Source: Ferrimonas aestuarii (GTDB taxonomy: Bacteria > Pseudomonadota > Gammaproteobacteria > Enterobacterales > Shewanellaceae). From it: a DNA stretch of 64,000 bases. The DNA is taken from assembly GCF_005116665.1 (NCBI RefSeq), contig NZ_SWCJ01000001.1, positions 592,018 to 656,017 on the forward strand. Reading direction: 5' to 3'. A model generated the notes under the pieces. It ran no database searches, was not told the DNA's origin, and worked only from the letters and a program-made list of their open reading frames with translations. Shown here piece by piece: positions 42,975 to 53,179 of the stretch (position 1 is its first letter; each line of letters begins with the position of its first letter). The position numbers and the translations under genes were made by a program.

Positions 42975-45302
42975 ATGAGTCGTCATCTGCCTCAATTTAC
43001 TGAGTCGCAGCTGCTTTTGGCGCTAGAGAAACACTATCAGCTGAGTGGGAGCTTGAAAGTTTTAGATGGCTACCTAGATCAAAATCTGCTGCTGACCACT
43101 GATTCGGGGACGCAGTTTGTGGTCAAGGTGGCCAACTCAGCTGAGCCGATACCGTCGCTGTTGATGCAAAACCTGGCCATGGCCCGATTAATGCGCCAAG
43201 GGCTGCCGGTTCCCCATGCTCTGAAGGTTCGCGGTAGCCGTGATGACTTTTTTGTTCTCAAAGACGACGGCGGCAATGAGTTTGTGCTGCGGGTACTGAG
43301 CTTTTTAACTGGACAGTTTTATGCCGAGGCGGAAAAGCACTGCATGCCTCTGTGGCAAAGTCTTGGCCAGTTGCTGGGACGTATCGATACCGAACTGGCG
43401 GAGTTTGATCATCCGGGGGCGCATCGTGAGCTAGAGTGGGATTTGGCCTTGGGCGCGCCCATGGTGGAGCGCTCTCTGCCGCTGTTGGGTGAGGCGGATT
43501 TGGCATTACTGCAACCGATACTGGACTGCTATCATCGAGATGTGGCCCCTAAGCTCAAGAGCTTGCCTCAGCAGGTGATTCACAACGATGCCAATGACTT
43601 CAACCTGTTGGTGGACGACCCGCAGATCCCCGTTGCCATTACAGGTCTTATCGATTTTGGCGACATGGTGTACAGCCATCGAATCAATGAGCTGGCCATC
43701 GCCTGCGCTTACGCCATCATGAAGCAGGACAACCCACTGAAGGTGATCTGTGCCGTAACCAGTGCCTACCATCGCCAGTTGCCTCTGGAAGCTGAGGAGC
43801 TGGAGGTGCTGTTGCCGCTGATTCAATTGCGCCTTTGCACCAGCATTGCTAACGCTCATTGGGAAGCCAAAGCGCAGCCGGATAATGAGTACCTGTCGGT
43901 TTCTGTGGCTCCGGCTCGTGCATCACTGAGCCAACTCGCTCACCTAAATGGCGCGGATGCGCTCGAGCAGCTTCGCCTTGCCTGCCATCTGCCTCGACGA
44001 GTCGGGCGAGATCTCGAGCAGATTGTTCAGTTTCGTCAAAGCCACTTGAGTAAAAATCTCAGCGTCAGTTATCAGCAGCCGCTTAAGATCGTTCGAGGTC
44101 GCGGTGCTTACCTGTTTGATGAGCAAGGCAAGGCCTATCTGGATATGGTGAACAACGTCTGCCATGTGGGCCATTGTCATCCCCATGTCGTGGCGGCCGG
44201 TCAGGCGCAAATGGCGCAGCTTAATACCAATACTCGCTACCTTCATGACAACATCATTGGTTACGCGGAAAAGTTGTTGGCGACCTTCCCCGAGCCACTG
44301 TCGGTGCTGATGTTGGTTAACTCAGGCAGTGAAGCTAACGAGCTGGCGTTCCGCTTGGCGCGGGCTTATACCGGCTCAGAACAGTTGTTGGTGGTGGACG
44401 GCGCCTATCATGGCAATACCAGCGGCTGCATCGATGCCAGTAGCTACAAGTTTGATGGTCCAGGTGGCGAGGGGGCTAAGCCTCATGTGATGAAAGTCGC
44501 CCTGCCCGATCCCTTCCGTGGCCCTCACAAAGGGATGGGCCGAGATTGTGGCGGCCAGTATGCCCAAGATGTGGCACGAGCAGTGGCCGAGCTTACCGAA
44601 CAGGGCTTAAAGCCCGGAGCATTTATCTGCGAATCCCTACAAGGGGTTGCGGGCCAGATCATCATGCCCGAGGGGTACTTAGAGCAAGCTTACCAAAGCG
44701 TTCGTGAAGCGGGGGGCGTCTGCATTGCCGACGAAGTTCAAGTTGGCTTTGGCCGTGTTGGCACCCACATGTGGGCGTTTGAAACGCAAAATGTGGTACC
44801 GGACATCGTCACTCTGGGTAAGCCCATCGGCAATGGTCACCCGATGGCGGCGGTGGTGACCACACCTGAAATCGCGAAGGCGTTTGAAACCGGCATGGAG
44901 TACTTCAATACCTTTGGGGGCAATCCTGTCTCATGCGCCATTGGCACCGCGGTGCTCGAAGTCATCGAGCAAGAGCAGTTGATGGCTCATGCCCACAAGG
45001 TTGGACAGCAGCTTCAGCAGGGCTTTAAAGATTTAGCGAATCGCTTCCAGTGCATTGGTGATGTGCGAGGGTTAGGGCTGTTTATTGGCGTTGAACTGGT
45101 GGAGGACAGAGACAGCTTGTTGCCCGCGACTCAGTTAACCGGCGAGTTGGTGGAGAGGTTGAAGCAGAAGCATCAGATCTTGCTCTCAACGGAAGGCAAG
45201 TACTACAACGTCCTCAAGATCAAACCGCCTATGGCGTTTTCCAGTGAGGATGCTGAACGAGTGCTGGCGGCCGTTGCCCAAGAGCTTACTGAGCTGTGTT
45301 AG
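42975..45302 (+). CDS. Fused hydroxylysine kinase-like / class III phospho-lyase-like enzyme
   Basis: A 775-residue fusion. Residues 1-340 form an aminoglycoside-phosphotransferase/HYKK-type kinase: catalytic loop HNDANDFN starting at His203 and IDFGDM as Mg site. Residues about 355-775 form a class III PLP enzyme: [13 protein letters not shown] turn (here VNSGSEANE), [11 protein letters not shown], and PLP Lys616 in [11 protein letters not shown], a form shared with the mammalian phospho-lyases ETNPPL and PHYKPL. The product is likely aminoadipate semialdehyde from 5-hydroxylysine via the 5-phosphate. Phosphoethanolamine lyase activity is the alternative. The neighbour LKR/SDH makes the same product. 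Confidence 0.85.
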   Translation: MSRHLPQFTESQLLLALEKHYQLSGSLKVLDGYLDQNLLLTTDSGTQFVVKVANSAEPIPSLLMQNLAMARLMRQGLPVPHALKVRGSRDDFFVLKDDGGNEFVLRVLSFLTGQFYAEAEKHCMPLWQSLGQLLGRIDTELAEFDHPGAHRELEWDLALGAPMVERSLPLLGEADLALLQPILDCYHRDVAPKLKSLPQQVIHNDANDFNLLVDDPQIPVAITGLIDFGDMVYSHRINELAIACAYAIMKQDNPLKVICAVTSAYHRQLPLEAEELEVLLPLIQLRLCTSIANAHWEAKAQPDNEYLSVSVAPARASLSQLAHLNGADALEQLRLACHLPRRVGRDLEQIVQFRQSHLSKNLSVSYQQPLKIVRGRGAYLFDEQGKAYLDMVNNVCHVGHCHPHVVAAGQAQMAQLNTNTRYLHDNIIGYAEKLLATFPEPLSVLMLVNSGSEANELAFRLARAYTGSEQLLVVDGAYHGNTSGCIDASSYKFDGPGGEGAKPHVMKVALPDPFRGPHKGMGRDCGGQYAQDVARAVAELTEQGLKPGAFICESLQGVAGQIIMPEGYLEQAYQSVREAGGVCIADEVQVGFGRVGTHMWAFETQNVVPDIVTLGKPIGNGHPMAAVVTTPEIAKAFETGMEYFNTFGGNPVSCAIGTAVLEVIEQEQLMAHAHKVGQQLQQGFKDLANRFQCIGDVRGLGLFIGVELVEDRDSLLPATQLTGELVERLKQKHQILLSTEGKYYNVLKIKPPMAFSSEDAERVLAAVAQELTELC

Positions 45303-45319
45303 CCATTTCGATAAACACA

Positions 45320-45349
45320 AAAAAACGGCTCCATTAGGAGCCGTTTTTA
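45320..45349. terminator. Bidirectional terminator
   Basis: AACGGCTCC at 45324-45332 and GGAGCCGTT at 45337-45345 with A run before and T run after, between convergent genes. Confidence 0.85.
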
Positions 45350-45368
45350 TATCAAAGCCTTGGGCGAG

Positions 45369-45632
45369 TTAGGCGTACAGACCCAAGTTGTCTTTGGCGT
45401 AAGCTTCAAACTCAGTGCAGCCGCCGATGTGCTCTTGATCTACAAAGATCTGAGGCACGGTTGCCACTGGCTTACCAATGGTCTTTTCCAAATCTTCTTT
45501 GGTGACGCCTTCTGACGGCATGTCTACGTAACGGAACTTAAAGTCTTCACGAGATTCAGTTAGGGTTTCGGCAATCTGCTTAGCACGAACACAGTATGGG
45601 CAGCCCGGGCGGCCAAAAATAACAACTAGCAT
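45369..45632 (-). CDS. grxA: Glutaredoxin 1 (GrxA family)
   Basis: An 87-residue glutaredoxin starting at MLVVIFGRPGCPYCVRAKQIAETL. The redox motif CPYC is at residues 11-14. KPVATVPQIFVDQEHIGGCTEF holds the glutathione-binding TVP and GG residues. It is close to E. coli GrxA along its length. It reduces ribonucleotide reductase and mixed disulfides in the cytoplasm. The reading frame extends 12 codons upstream but the start at 45632 fits the family. Confidence 0.95.
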   Translation of the reverse strand: MLVVIFGRPGCPYCVRAKQIAETLTESREDFKFRYVDMPSEGVTKEDLEKTIGKPVATVPQIFVDQEHIGGCTEFEAYAKDNLGLYA

Positions 45633-45847
45633 GTCAGCAACAGCTCCAATTTGAATGTATGGGCACATGATGCCACAAAAGTGGCAATCAGGCGCTGAGA
45701 AAAATCAGATTAACGCAATGTACCGTCTCAATAAGCCGCTCTTAGGCGGCGTCTGTCAGTTGTGTGCGTTTCGCCGAGGAATTCTAGGGCTAGGTGCTTT
45801 ATGGTTACGGGCCAGTTGGAAACCATTAGATTTAACATAGAGTAAAG

Positions 45848-46147
45848 ATGAGCGCTGAATATCGAGACTATATCCGCATAAAGCGTGGCAACCGCAAATT
45901 GGTGCTGCAAGTATTGGTAGTTGAATGGTCAGGGCCTCATGAACCGGTATCACACTGGAAAACAGTAAAAACTCTGGAACCATCGGTTTCGCTAAGTCAG
46001 CTGGATGATGAGGTCGCTGGTCTTTTGAAGGATCCAAGCCACTTTGGTTTTTGCACTCAATGCAATGACCATTTCGTTAATGGCCATATGCATGGTGAGG
46101 AGTACTGCCAGAGTTGTGCTGAGCAATACTTGGGAATTTGTCACTGA
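45848..46147 (+). CDS. Small protein with two CxxC motifs
   Basis: A 99-residue soluble protein. The N-terminal half begins SAEYRDYIRIKRGNRKLVLQVLVVEWSGP. The C-terminal half holds FCTQCNDHFVNGHMHGEEYCQSCAEQY, two CxxC pairs with His, a likely zinc ribbon. No known family. The start follows GAGTAAAG. It converges on radD (18 bp gap); no functional link can be claimed. Confidence 0.6.
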   Translation: MSAEYRDYIRIKRGNRKLVLQVLVVEWSGPHEPVSHWKTVKTLEPSVSLSQLDDEVAGLLKDPSHFGFCTQCNDHFVNGHMHGEEYCQSCAEQYLGICH

Positions 46148-46165
46148 TTTTTAAACTTACTGAAG

Positions 46166-47926
46166 CTAGTAGGCACTATCTGCTTTTCGATAACGCCCTT
46201 GGTAGTCGAACAGGCAATCGATCACTTTCCAGCCCCATTTCTCTTTGCGGCCGACGACGAAATCAGGATGGCGGAAGAGGTTGGCATTGTTAACCACATC
46301 GTTTGCGTCTTTAAGGCGCAAAGGTTGGCCCGGAGCCTTCAGATGCATGCGCACAAAGTTATGATAAAAAGCCCCTTTTTGACCGGGAGTGGCGAAGCCG
46401 TAGCGCTGAGATAACTCGGCGCCATCCTCATCGTGCCAGGTTACATTGATCGCTTCCTGTCCCGACTTTAGTTGGCTAAGGCTTAAGGAGAGGCCGCTGC
46501 AGCGCAGCACCATATAGTCTTTAAGCTTGAGCACCTCTTTGAGTCGCTTGTCTGGGTCGACCAAGGGTTTATTGCATTGGTGGCAATTTCTGGCGGCAAT
46601 GTCGTTTTCGGCTAAGCAGTCTGGGCACTCCTTGAAGCGGAAGCGAAAATCGCACTGCTGTTGCTGGGTGGAGGGGGGAGATACTTCTTCACTGTCCAAG
46701 TCGTCAAACTGATCCACCAAACCTTGGCAGCGCCGACCAAAGTGTTCCAGCAGGCAGCCGTTTTCATCCATCTTGCCCCAAAAATGGTTGGTATGACCGC
46801 ATTTGGGGCAGGGCACGTCCACCACCTGTGAGTCACTTTTGGGTTTGGGCTCGCCCACTTCCGGCGCAAACAGTGAGTAGCCATTACCAGCGTAATCCAG
46901 CACCAGACACTCCTCTTTGCCGTCGGCAAGGCGCAGGCCTCGGCCCACCATCTGTTGGTACAGCGCCACGGAATCGGTGCGGCGCAAGATGGCGATTAGG
47001 TCGATGTGGGGCGCATCAAAGCCGGTGGTCAGCACCGATACGTTGACTAAGAACTTCAGCTTCTTGGCCTTAAAGTCATTGATGATCGCTTCGCGATCCC
47101 GACTTTTGGTTTCACCGGTAATCAGTGCCGCTTCTTCAGAGGGCAGTCGAGACAAAATCTCGTTACCGTGGGCCACTGAGGCGGCAAAGATCAAGATGCC
47201 GTTAAAATCTGGGCTTAGCCTTACTAAGTGCTCACAAATTAAGGTGGTAGCGCGTCCTTGGGCGATGGTGAAGCTTTCGGACTCCTCTCCCTCTGCGGGC
47301 AGCAGCAAGGAGGCCACCGCGCCATCGACAATGTTGGCGGGAGTGAGGAATTTTTGTTTAATCAACTGGCCAATGGGCAGCTCAAAGATGCAGTGCTCAA
47401 AGGGTTTTGGCTCGGCACTGCGTAGGGTGCCGTTGGCGTGTTTTTGATAGATCCAGCCTTTATCCAGCCGATAGGGGGTTGCGGTGAGCCCTAGGGTTTT
47501 GACCTTAGGGTTTGCCGTCGTTAGGGCATCGAACACCTGCTTGTACTGGCTGTCGCCATCGAGGTTGATGCGATGGCATTCATCCACCACCACCATGGAA
47601 AACGCCTGATGCTTGGCGTCAGTGGAAGCCGCCAGTGACTGAATGGAGGCAAACACCACTTTGGCGCTGGCTTGCTTGAGGCCTAGACCCGCCGAGTAGA
47701 TGTCGGCCTGTTGCCCCATGGCGACAAATTTGGCGTGATTTTGCTCCACCAGCTCCTGAACGTGAGTCAAAACCAGCACTCGGCCTCGGGCGATACGCGC
47801 CAATTCGGCAATGATGACACTTTTGCCTGCACCGGTTGGCAACACCAATAGTGCGGGGCTCTGGTGATGACGAAAGTGTTTGATGACCGCCGAAACGGCG
47901 TCTTTTTGGTAGGGGCGAAGCTGCAT
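46166..47926 (-). CDS. radD: RadD (YejH) superfamily II helicase-like ATPase
   Basis: A 586-residue protein, the same length as E. coli RadD. Helicase motifs seen: LRPYQKDAVSAVIKHF, Walker A LPTGAGKSV, DECH box VVVDECHR, LGLTATPYRLDKGW, and in domain 2 VLTTGFDAPHIDLIAILR and QMVGRGLRL. The C-terminal part has Cys clusters (CPKCGHTNHFWGKM, CPDCLAEND, CHQC) for zinc. RadD acts with SSB and RecA in recovery from DNA damage. No LexA box was noticed in the short upstream region. Confidence 0.93.
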   Translation of the reverse strand: MQLRPYQKDAVSAVIKHFRHHQSPALLVLPTGAGKSVIIAELARIARGRVLVLTHVQELVEQNHAKFVAMGQQADIYSAGLGLKQASAKVVFASIQSLAASTDAKHQAFSMVVVDECHRINLDGDSQYKQVFDALTTANPKVKTLGLTATPYRLDKGWIYQKHANGTLRSAEPKPFEHCIFELPIGQLIKQKFLTPANIVDGAVASLLLPAEGEESESFTIAQGRATTLICEHLVRLSPDFNGILIFAASVAHGNEILSRLPSEEAALITGETKSRDREAIINDFKAKKLKFLVNVSVLTTGFDAPHIDLIAILRRTDSVALYQQMVGRGLRLADGKEECLVLDYAGNGYSLFAPEVGEPKPKSDSQVVDVPCPKCGHTNHFWGKMDENGCLLEHFGRRCQGLVDQFDDLDSEEVSPPSTQQQQCDFRFRFKECPDCLAENDIAARNCHQCNKPLVDPDKRLKEVLKLKDYMVLRCSGLSLSLSQLKSGQEAINVTWHDEDGAELSQRYGFATPGQKGAFYHNFVRMHLKAPGQPLRLKDANDVVNNANLFRHPDFVVGRKEKWGWKVIDCLFDYQGRYRKADSAY

Positions 47927-48020
47927 TAAGAGGCGGTATTAGTGATTGAAGGGATCATGCTAATGGGCTCATCAAGGAATGAAAAGCCCATCTGAAAAAT
48001 TAGTTTTAGTTGGCGGGGTA

Positions 48021-48281
48021 TTACTGCAGCAGAGGGTGATCTGCGGGTAGCTTGCCCATGATCCATTTCACCAGTCGGTGCTTCATATTGAGGCGATTTT
48101 CCTGATCTTCCGGCAGCGGTGTTAGCAGTTGATGGTGGCAAAGAAGGCGGTAGATCGCTTCCATCTTATCGTCGGCAGAGTCCGTGGCTTTGAAGGCGTG
48201 GTAGCCGCTTTTGACCGCATAGGCTTCGCCAATCTGCATCGCTTTTTTAAGCAGGGCTTTTTCGTTCTTAATTTTGGACAT
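48021..48281 (-). CDS. DUF5062 family small protein
   Basis: An 86-residue basic protein starting at MSKIKNEKALLKKAMQIGEAYAVKSGY. The end MKHRLVKWIMGKLPADHPLL is the family's usual C-terminal block. The function is unknown. It lies 95 bp upstream of radD on the same strand. The frame extends upstream to 48359 without similarity. Confidence 0.75.
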   Translation of the reverse strand: MSKIKNEKALLKKAMQIGEAYAVKSGYHAFKATDSADDKMEAIYRLLCHHQLLTPLPEDQENRLNMKHRLVKWIMGKLPADHPLLQ

Positions 48282-48397
48282 GCTGCGCTTCCTCGGTGTT
48301 GAGCGTTGCTTACAAGCTACCACTTCTTTTCGATTCGTCCAGTGACCCAGCCCCCTCAATCCAAAAAGCCAAAGTAACTGCTGATTTTATCATCAGA

Positions 48398-49561
48398 TTA
48401 GTAGCCAACCATCACCTTAGATAGGGTTGTGGTCACCACGAATAGCAAGATCAGCAATGAAATCGGCGGCTTAGCCAGTCTGAGCAGGGCAAAGCCGAGT
48501 AACACCATCGCCATGTCTGTCGCTGAAACCACCGCCGAGCTGAAGACAGGTTGGTATAAGGCGCTCAATAAGATGCCGGTGACCGCCGCGTTGATGGCCG
48601 CGGATGCACCGACAAATTTGGGTTGGCTGGCCAGAGACTGCCAGCTGTTGAGCAGACCAAGCAGCAGCAAAAAGCCGGGCAGGAAGATGGCGACGGTGGC
48701 CACAACCGCGCCCAGCGCGGGCGCATCTGATGGGAGAAACCAACCCAAATAGGTGGCCAAGGCAAACATCGGTCCCGGCACCGCTTGTGCCGCCGCATAA
48801 CCGGTTAGAAACGAATCTGAACTGAGATGTTCGCCCACCAAGGATTGCAATAAAGGCAGTACCACATGGCCGCCACCAAAGACCAAGCTGCCCGCGTGAT
48901 AGAACTGACTAAACAGCGTTGAGATGGGCGCCGCGCTGACCAACGGCAATAACCACAACGCCGCAAACAGCGCCAGAGGAAGCCAATTGGGCTTCGCTGT
49001 GGCGGCTGGTTCGACCGAGGCTTTGGTATTGTCTGAAGCGCCGCCTGACAAGCCCATGCCAATGAGGCCTGCCATTAGAATGAGGCCAATTTGAGTGGTC
49101 AGGCTTGGCAGCAGTAACAAGGACGCCGCGCTGATGACACACAGCCAGCGATGACGGTTGCTGCGACAAAAGTTAGCAAACATGCCCAGAACCGCATCGG
49201 CCACCACCACCACGGCCAGCAGCTTAAGCCCATGGATGATGCCTTGGGCGTAGGGGTTGCCCATTATATCTTGGCTTAACCAGGCCAGCGCCATCATCAG
49301 CAGCACAGAGGGCAGGGTGAAGCCGACAAAAGCCGCGATGGCGCCCGCCAGACCGCCACGGCCGTGACCGATGGCGAAGCCAAGTTGGCTCGAGCCCGGT
49401 CCCGGCAGAAACTGGCTTAGGGCGACCAGATTGGCAAATTCGTGTTCAGACAGCCAGCGGCGCTGCTCAACGAAGGCTTTGCGAAAGTAACCGATGTGAG
49501 CGGCAGGGCCACCAAAGCTGACGCAGCCGAGGAGAAAAAAAGTTTTTAGAATCTGGAACAT
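48398..49561 (-). CDS. chrA: Chromate transporter, two-domain ChrA
   Basis: A 387-residue CHR family membrane protein with two halves. Each half starts with a hydrophobic domain: FFLLGCVSFGGPAAHIGYFRKAFVEQRRWLSEHEFANLVALSQFLPGPGSSQLGFAIG and the second SLVFGGGHVVLPLLQSLVGEHLSSDSFLTGYAAAQAVPGPMFALATYLG. The FGGP and PGP signatures are intact. The family exports chromate in exchange for protons. Here it is a single gene without a ChrB-type regulator. Confidence 0.92.
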   Translation of the reverse strand: MFQILKTFFLLGCVSFGGPAAHIGYFRKAFVEQRRWLSEHEFANLVALSQFLPGPGSSQLGFAIGHGRGGLAGAIAAFVGFTLPSVLLMMALAWLSQDIMGNPYAQGIIHGLKLLAVVVVADAVLGMFANFCRSNRHRWLCVISAASLLLLPSLTTQIGLILMAGLIGMGLSGGASDNTKASVEPAATAKPNWLPLALFAALWLLPLVSAAPISTLFSQFYHAGSLVFGGGHVVLPLLQSLVGEHLSSDSFLTGYAAAQAVPGPMFALATYLGWFLPSDAPALGAVVATVAIFLPGFLLLLGLLNSWQSLASQPKFVGASAAINAAVTGILLSALYQPVFSSAVVSATDMAMVLLGFALLRLAKPPISLLILLFVVTTTLSKVMVGY

Positions 49562-49686
49562 GGATAGGGTTATGACGAGAGCTCTGTTTGTACCGAATCA
49601 TAAAAGTGTAATGTGACAGTTTTATGGCCCACAAGATAAGGATGTTTCACATCTCAAAGCCGGTGGGCACCGCGGTTGGTTCACGG

Positions 49687-50937
49687 TCAAAGAAACAGAT
49701 ACACCGACGCCACAATAAGGTAGGGGATGAGCGCTGCACAGGGCCATTTGAGGGGCCCCATTTGGGAGAAACAGGTATAAAACCAGCTTTTGGCCGTGAG
49801 CTGCTGCGGCTCACGCATAAAGGCTTTGGTTGCGAACAGGTGGCAACCGCTGATCGACAGCGTCGATAACATGATGCCAAACACGCACCACAGCCAACGG
49901 GCCCAGCTAAAGCCCTCACTGCCTTTAAGCCAGCCAAAGTGGAGTGGATCGGCCGCTTCTGAGATTCGAGCGTGCAGCGACAGATCTTGAGGCTGGCGGC
50001 GCTGCAACAGTGCGCCGCTTGTCGGGTCAAAGGCAAAGTGATTGGCACGGTCACGCACCAGCCAGGTTTGAGCTTGCCCTTGAATCACTAGCGGCCGCTC
50101 TGCGCTGGTTGGCCATACAATCCGTTTAACTTGAAACTCCGGTTGTCGCTGCGCGATCTGAGCCAGCATAGTGGTCAGGTTCGCTGCTTCGACTGGCGCT
50201 GATGTGTGTTCAATTTCAGTGAGTTGAGGCAGCTGTGGGTAATCGGCTCGGCCTCCTAGGCTCTCGATAAAATACCAGATGCCGGTGATCACCATCAGCA
50301 GTACAAACGGCAGTGACCACAGCCCTAAGAGGCGATGCCAGTCGCCCCAATAGCGATAGCTGCGCCGAACCCGCTGTGCGGCCTGTTTCGGTTTTGGCAA
50401 CTCCGACAGGGGCGTTTTGGCCTTGGTAGGCCAGTGCAGCCAGCCTTTGTACCAGCCCTTATAGATCACCAATCCGCTGATCAGCAGCGCCAACAGGAGA
50501 AAAGCGGTGGCGCTGACGATGGGCACGCCATATTGAGTTGGCATCATTAGGTGGCGATGCGTAAGGCGAAAAAAGCGCTGCCAATTAAGCCAGCGACCCT
50601 CCCCGGTGATCTGGCCACTTTTTGGATCAAGATAAACGCGAAACCGCTCGCCCTGTGGGTTTCTTAATACTGCCTGGGCGTTGAATTGGTGGTCGAAGGG
50701 GGCCAGCAGTTGCAGCAGTGTGGATTCTGGGTAGTGCTGGTTGGCCTGCTTTGCAAATTCAGGCCAAGGTAGGTAGTTGGGCGTTACGCTGTGCTGAGCG
50801 CGAATGGCAGGGTTGGCCAACCAATCAATCTCGTTGGAGATGGTCGCAAAAGTGCCGGTAATCAGCACGAAGCTCAGCAGTAGGCAAGCTCCCATGCCGG
50901 ACAGGGTATGGACGCGGGTCCACAGACGTCGGCTCAC
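49687..50937 (-). CDS. PepSY-associated TM protein, probable ferrisiderophore reductase
   Basis: A 416-residue inner-membrane protein. The first helix follows VHTLSGMGACLLLSFVLITGTFATISNEIDWL, the usual PepSY_TM start. Middle motifs RLTHRHLMMP and RYWGDWHRLLGLWSLPFVLLMVITG have conserved His for haem. It lies 74 bp downstream of a siderophore receptor with a hairpin between. The pair resembles the FpvA/FpvG or FoxA/FoxB arrangement, where the reductase releases iron in the periplasm. Control by the Fur box upstream of the receptor is likely through read-through. Confidence 0.82.
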   Translation of the reverse strand: MSRRLWTRVHTLSGMGACLLLSFVLITGTFATISNEIDWLANPAIRAQHSVTPNYLPWPEFAKQANQHYPESTLLQLLAPFDHQFNAQAVLRNPQGERFRVYLDPKSGQITGEGRWLNWQRFFRLTHRHLMMPTQYGVPIVSATAFLLLALLISGLVIYKGWYKGWLHWPTKAKTPLSELPKPKQAAQRVRRSYRYWGDWHRLLGLWSLPFVLLMVITGIWYFIESLGGRADYPQLPQLTEIEHTSAPVEAANLTTMLAQIAQRQPEFQVKRIVWPTSAERPLVIQGQAQTWLVRDRANHFAFDPTSGALLQRRQPQDLSLHARISEAADPLHFGWLKGSEGFSWARWLWCVFGIMLSTLSISGCHLFATKAFMREPQQLTAKSWFYTCFSQMGPLKWPCAALIPYLIVASVYLFL

Positions 50938-50962
50938 AATGAGTCTCTTATGTTGTTGAAAA

Positions 50963-50998
50963 ATGGGCTGCCCAGCAACGAATTGGAGGGCAGCCCAC
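50963..50998 (-). terminator. Hairpin between receptor and PepSY genes
   Basis: GGGCTGCCC at 50965-50973 and GGGCAGCCC at 50988-50996. On the minus strand it is followed by ATTTTTC. It may be a partial terminator that lowers expression of the downstream PepSY gene relative to the receptor. Confidence 0.6.
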
Positions 50999-51011
50999 TA
51001 GGGAGAGTGAA

Positions 51012-53144
51012 TTACAACTGGTAGCTGTAGGAGACAATGATCTCTCTTGGCGCACCTGGGAAGTGGCCATTGCGCTCACTGAAACCGCTGATTGCATACT
51101 CCTCATCAAACAGATTGGAGATGTTGACTCTAATGCTGGAGTGGGCGTCGATGTCGGTGGTCCAACTGGCGTCGAAAACGGTATACGCTTTCACCTTTTG
51201 GCCATCAAAGCTTATCTGCTCGCTGACGTAGTCGGCACCGAAGGCGATGGCGGAATCGATGCTGCCCAGATCGTAACGGGTCCACAAACCGGCTTGGTGT
51301 TCAGGGGCGTTCACGAAGCGGGAGCCGTCGCCGTAGGTGTTGCCAACGCTGTCTCCTTCCACACCATCGACCACCTTAGTGTCGTTGTAGGCGTAGTTGG
51401 CTGTGATGGTCCAGTCGTTACTCAGATCGCCGGTAATGGTGGCTTCAAACCCCTTACTTTCGACTTTGCCTAAGTTGACCAACTCTGGAATGCCATCCCC
51501 TTCACCAGTGTCGGCCGGGTTGGTCATCGCCATGTTTTCTTTGGTGATCTGGTAGATAGCAAAGGTGGTGACAAAGGCGCCGTCCATCCATTTGTTTTTC
51601 ATTCCCAGTTCAATTTGGTCGCCGGTTTCCGGATCCAGATTACCCTCGCCATCTTCGCTGAATTGGTCGCCAACGCTTTGTGGATTGAAGCTTTCGGAGT
51701 AGTTCAGGTAGATGGAGGTGTCACTGGTAGGCTGATACACAATGCCCGCGCGTGGCAGTACGTTGCTGTCACTGTAGCTGTTGCCTGAGGCTTTATCTTC
51801 GATGTCGAAGTGATCGTAACGGAAGCCAAGTAACAATTTCCATTGTTCGCTGATGGCGTAGATGTCTTGCAGGTACGCGCTGTAACGGGTGCTCTTTTCG
51901 CCGTCGCGATTTTGGTCAGTCAGGTTGTAGGTTGAAGGATCCGCCACGCCGTAAACTGGGTCAAAGATGTTAAGGTTGGGCACGCCGTCGGCTTCGTAGC
52001 GAGCACGGAGGTAGTCGTATTTGGTATCGACATTGTGGTAGTCACCGCCAAATAGCAACTGATGCTGCTGCCACTGGTAGACAAAGTCAGTGGTTAGGCT
52101 GTACTCGGTATTGGCGCGGTATTGTTTGCGGTATTCACGACGAATCACTTGATCGTCTGCGTTTTTTTGACCATCGCCATTGGCATCAATCCAGCTGCGA
52201 GACTCGTGATACTGCTGATTGCGCTCGTTATCCAGATAACGCAGGGTGGTGTTATTGGTAAACACGTCGCTAAACTCGTGCTCTAACGTGGCTTGTAGCA
52301 CAAGGGCTTCAAGTTTTTGGAAGTCACTCTTTTCGTTGGCGTTGTAGGATGGATCGACTAAGAAATTGCCGTCATCATCAACGGGCACACCGCGCAGTCG
52401 GGCGCCACCTAGGTCCTGATCGATGTATTCAAAGGTGGTGTATAAGTCGGTGGCTTCCCCTAAGGCAAACAGCAGGCCGCCGGCGATGTCGGTGTTCTGT
52501 TCATCGGCATTATTTCTGAAACTGTCCGCTTGCTCGTAGAACGCCCCAAAGCGGTAGGCGATGGTGTCGGTCAGCTCGCCGGTGCTGTCGATGGAGCCGC
52601 CGTAGCGCTCTTCACTGCCCACAGTGACGTTAAATTCATGGTTTTCGGCAAAGCTTGGGCGTTTGGAGACGTAGTTGATCATGCCGCCTGGCTCACCGGC
52701 ACCATACAGGGCGCCGGATGGGCCTTTTAGAACCTCGACGCGCTCGATGTTAAACAGCTGGGGAATGCCAAAACCTGAGAATGGGTCGCCTCGAACGCCA
52801 TCGTAAAAAACGTTCTCATCATCGCGGAAACCGCGGAAGGTTACCCCTGAATAACTGAAGCTGCTGACGCCTGCAATAGAGCGGTACAGATCGGTGATCT
52901 CTCGCGCCGCCTGATCCTCCATCAACTCTTCCGTAAGCACCTGTACAGACTGAGGAATGTCCATGATGTCTGCGTCAACTTTGGTGCCCACCTTGGTGTC
53001 TGTCTGCAGATAAAACTGCTGGGCACGACCTTTAACTTCAATGACTTCGATGTCGTCTTCGGTAGTGTTCGCCATAGCAATGCTTGGTAAAGCCAGAGCG
53101 ATAGCCAGTGTGAGCTTGGATAGAGAGAAGGGGCGCTGCATCAT
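51012..53144 (-). CDS. TonB-dependent siderophore receptor, FhuE/FpvA-like
   Basis: A 710-residue outer-membrane receptor. Signal peptide to about residue 25, then IEVIEVKGRAQQF. The plug holds TKVDADIMDIPQSVQVLTEELMEDQAAREITDLYRSIAGVSSFSYSGVTFRGFRDDENVFYDGVRGDPF and VLKGPSGALYGAGEPGGMINYVSKRP, the FhuE-type pattern for hydroxamate siderophores. The barrel ends in EIIVSYSYQL. A Fur box lies 36 bp upstream of the start. Energising TonB could be the one at 18 kb or another outside the window. Confidence 0.92.
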   Translation of the reverse strand: MMQRPFSLSKLTLAIALALPSIAMANTTEDDIEVIEVKGRAQQFYLQTDTKVGTKVDADIMDIPQSVQVLTEELMEDQAAREITDLYRSIAGVSSFSYSGVTFRGFRDDENVFYDGVRGDPFSGFGIPQLFNIERVEVLKGPSGALYGAGEPGGMINYVSKRPSFAENHEFNVTVGSEERYGGSIDSTGELTDTIAYRFGAFYEQADSFRNNADEQNTDIAGGLLFALGEATDLYTTFEYIDQDLGGARLRGVPVDDDGNFLVDPSYNANEKSDFQKLEALVLQATLEHEFSDVFTNNTTLRYLDNERNQQYHESRSWIDANGDGQKNADDQVIRREYRKQYRANTEYSLTTDFVYQWQQHQLLFGGDYHNVDTKYDYLRARYEADGVPNLNIFDPVYGVADPSTYNLTDQNRDGEKSTRYSAYLQDIYAISEQWKLLLGFRYDHFDIEDKASGNSYSDSNVLPRAGIVYQPTSDTSIYLNYSESFNPQSVGDQFSEDGEGNLDPETGDQIELGMKNKWMDGAFVTTFAIYQITKENMAMTNPADTGEGDGIPELVNLGKVESKGFEATITGDLSNDWTITANYAYNDTKVVDGVEGDSVGNTYGDGSRFVNAPEHQAGLWTRYDLGSIDSAIAFGADYVSEQISFDGQKVKAYTVFDASWTTDIDAHSSIRVNISNLFDEEYAISGFSERNGHFPGAPREIIVSYSYQL

Positions 53145-53179
53145 GAATGTCCATCTTTGTGTGAGAAATGGGATTCGTC

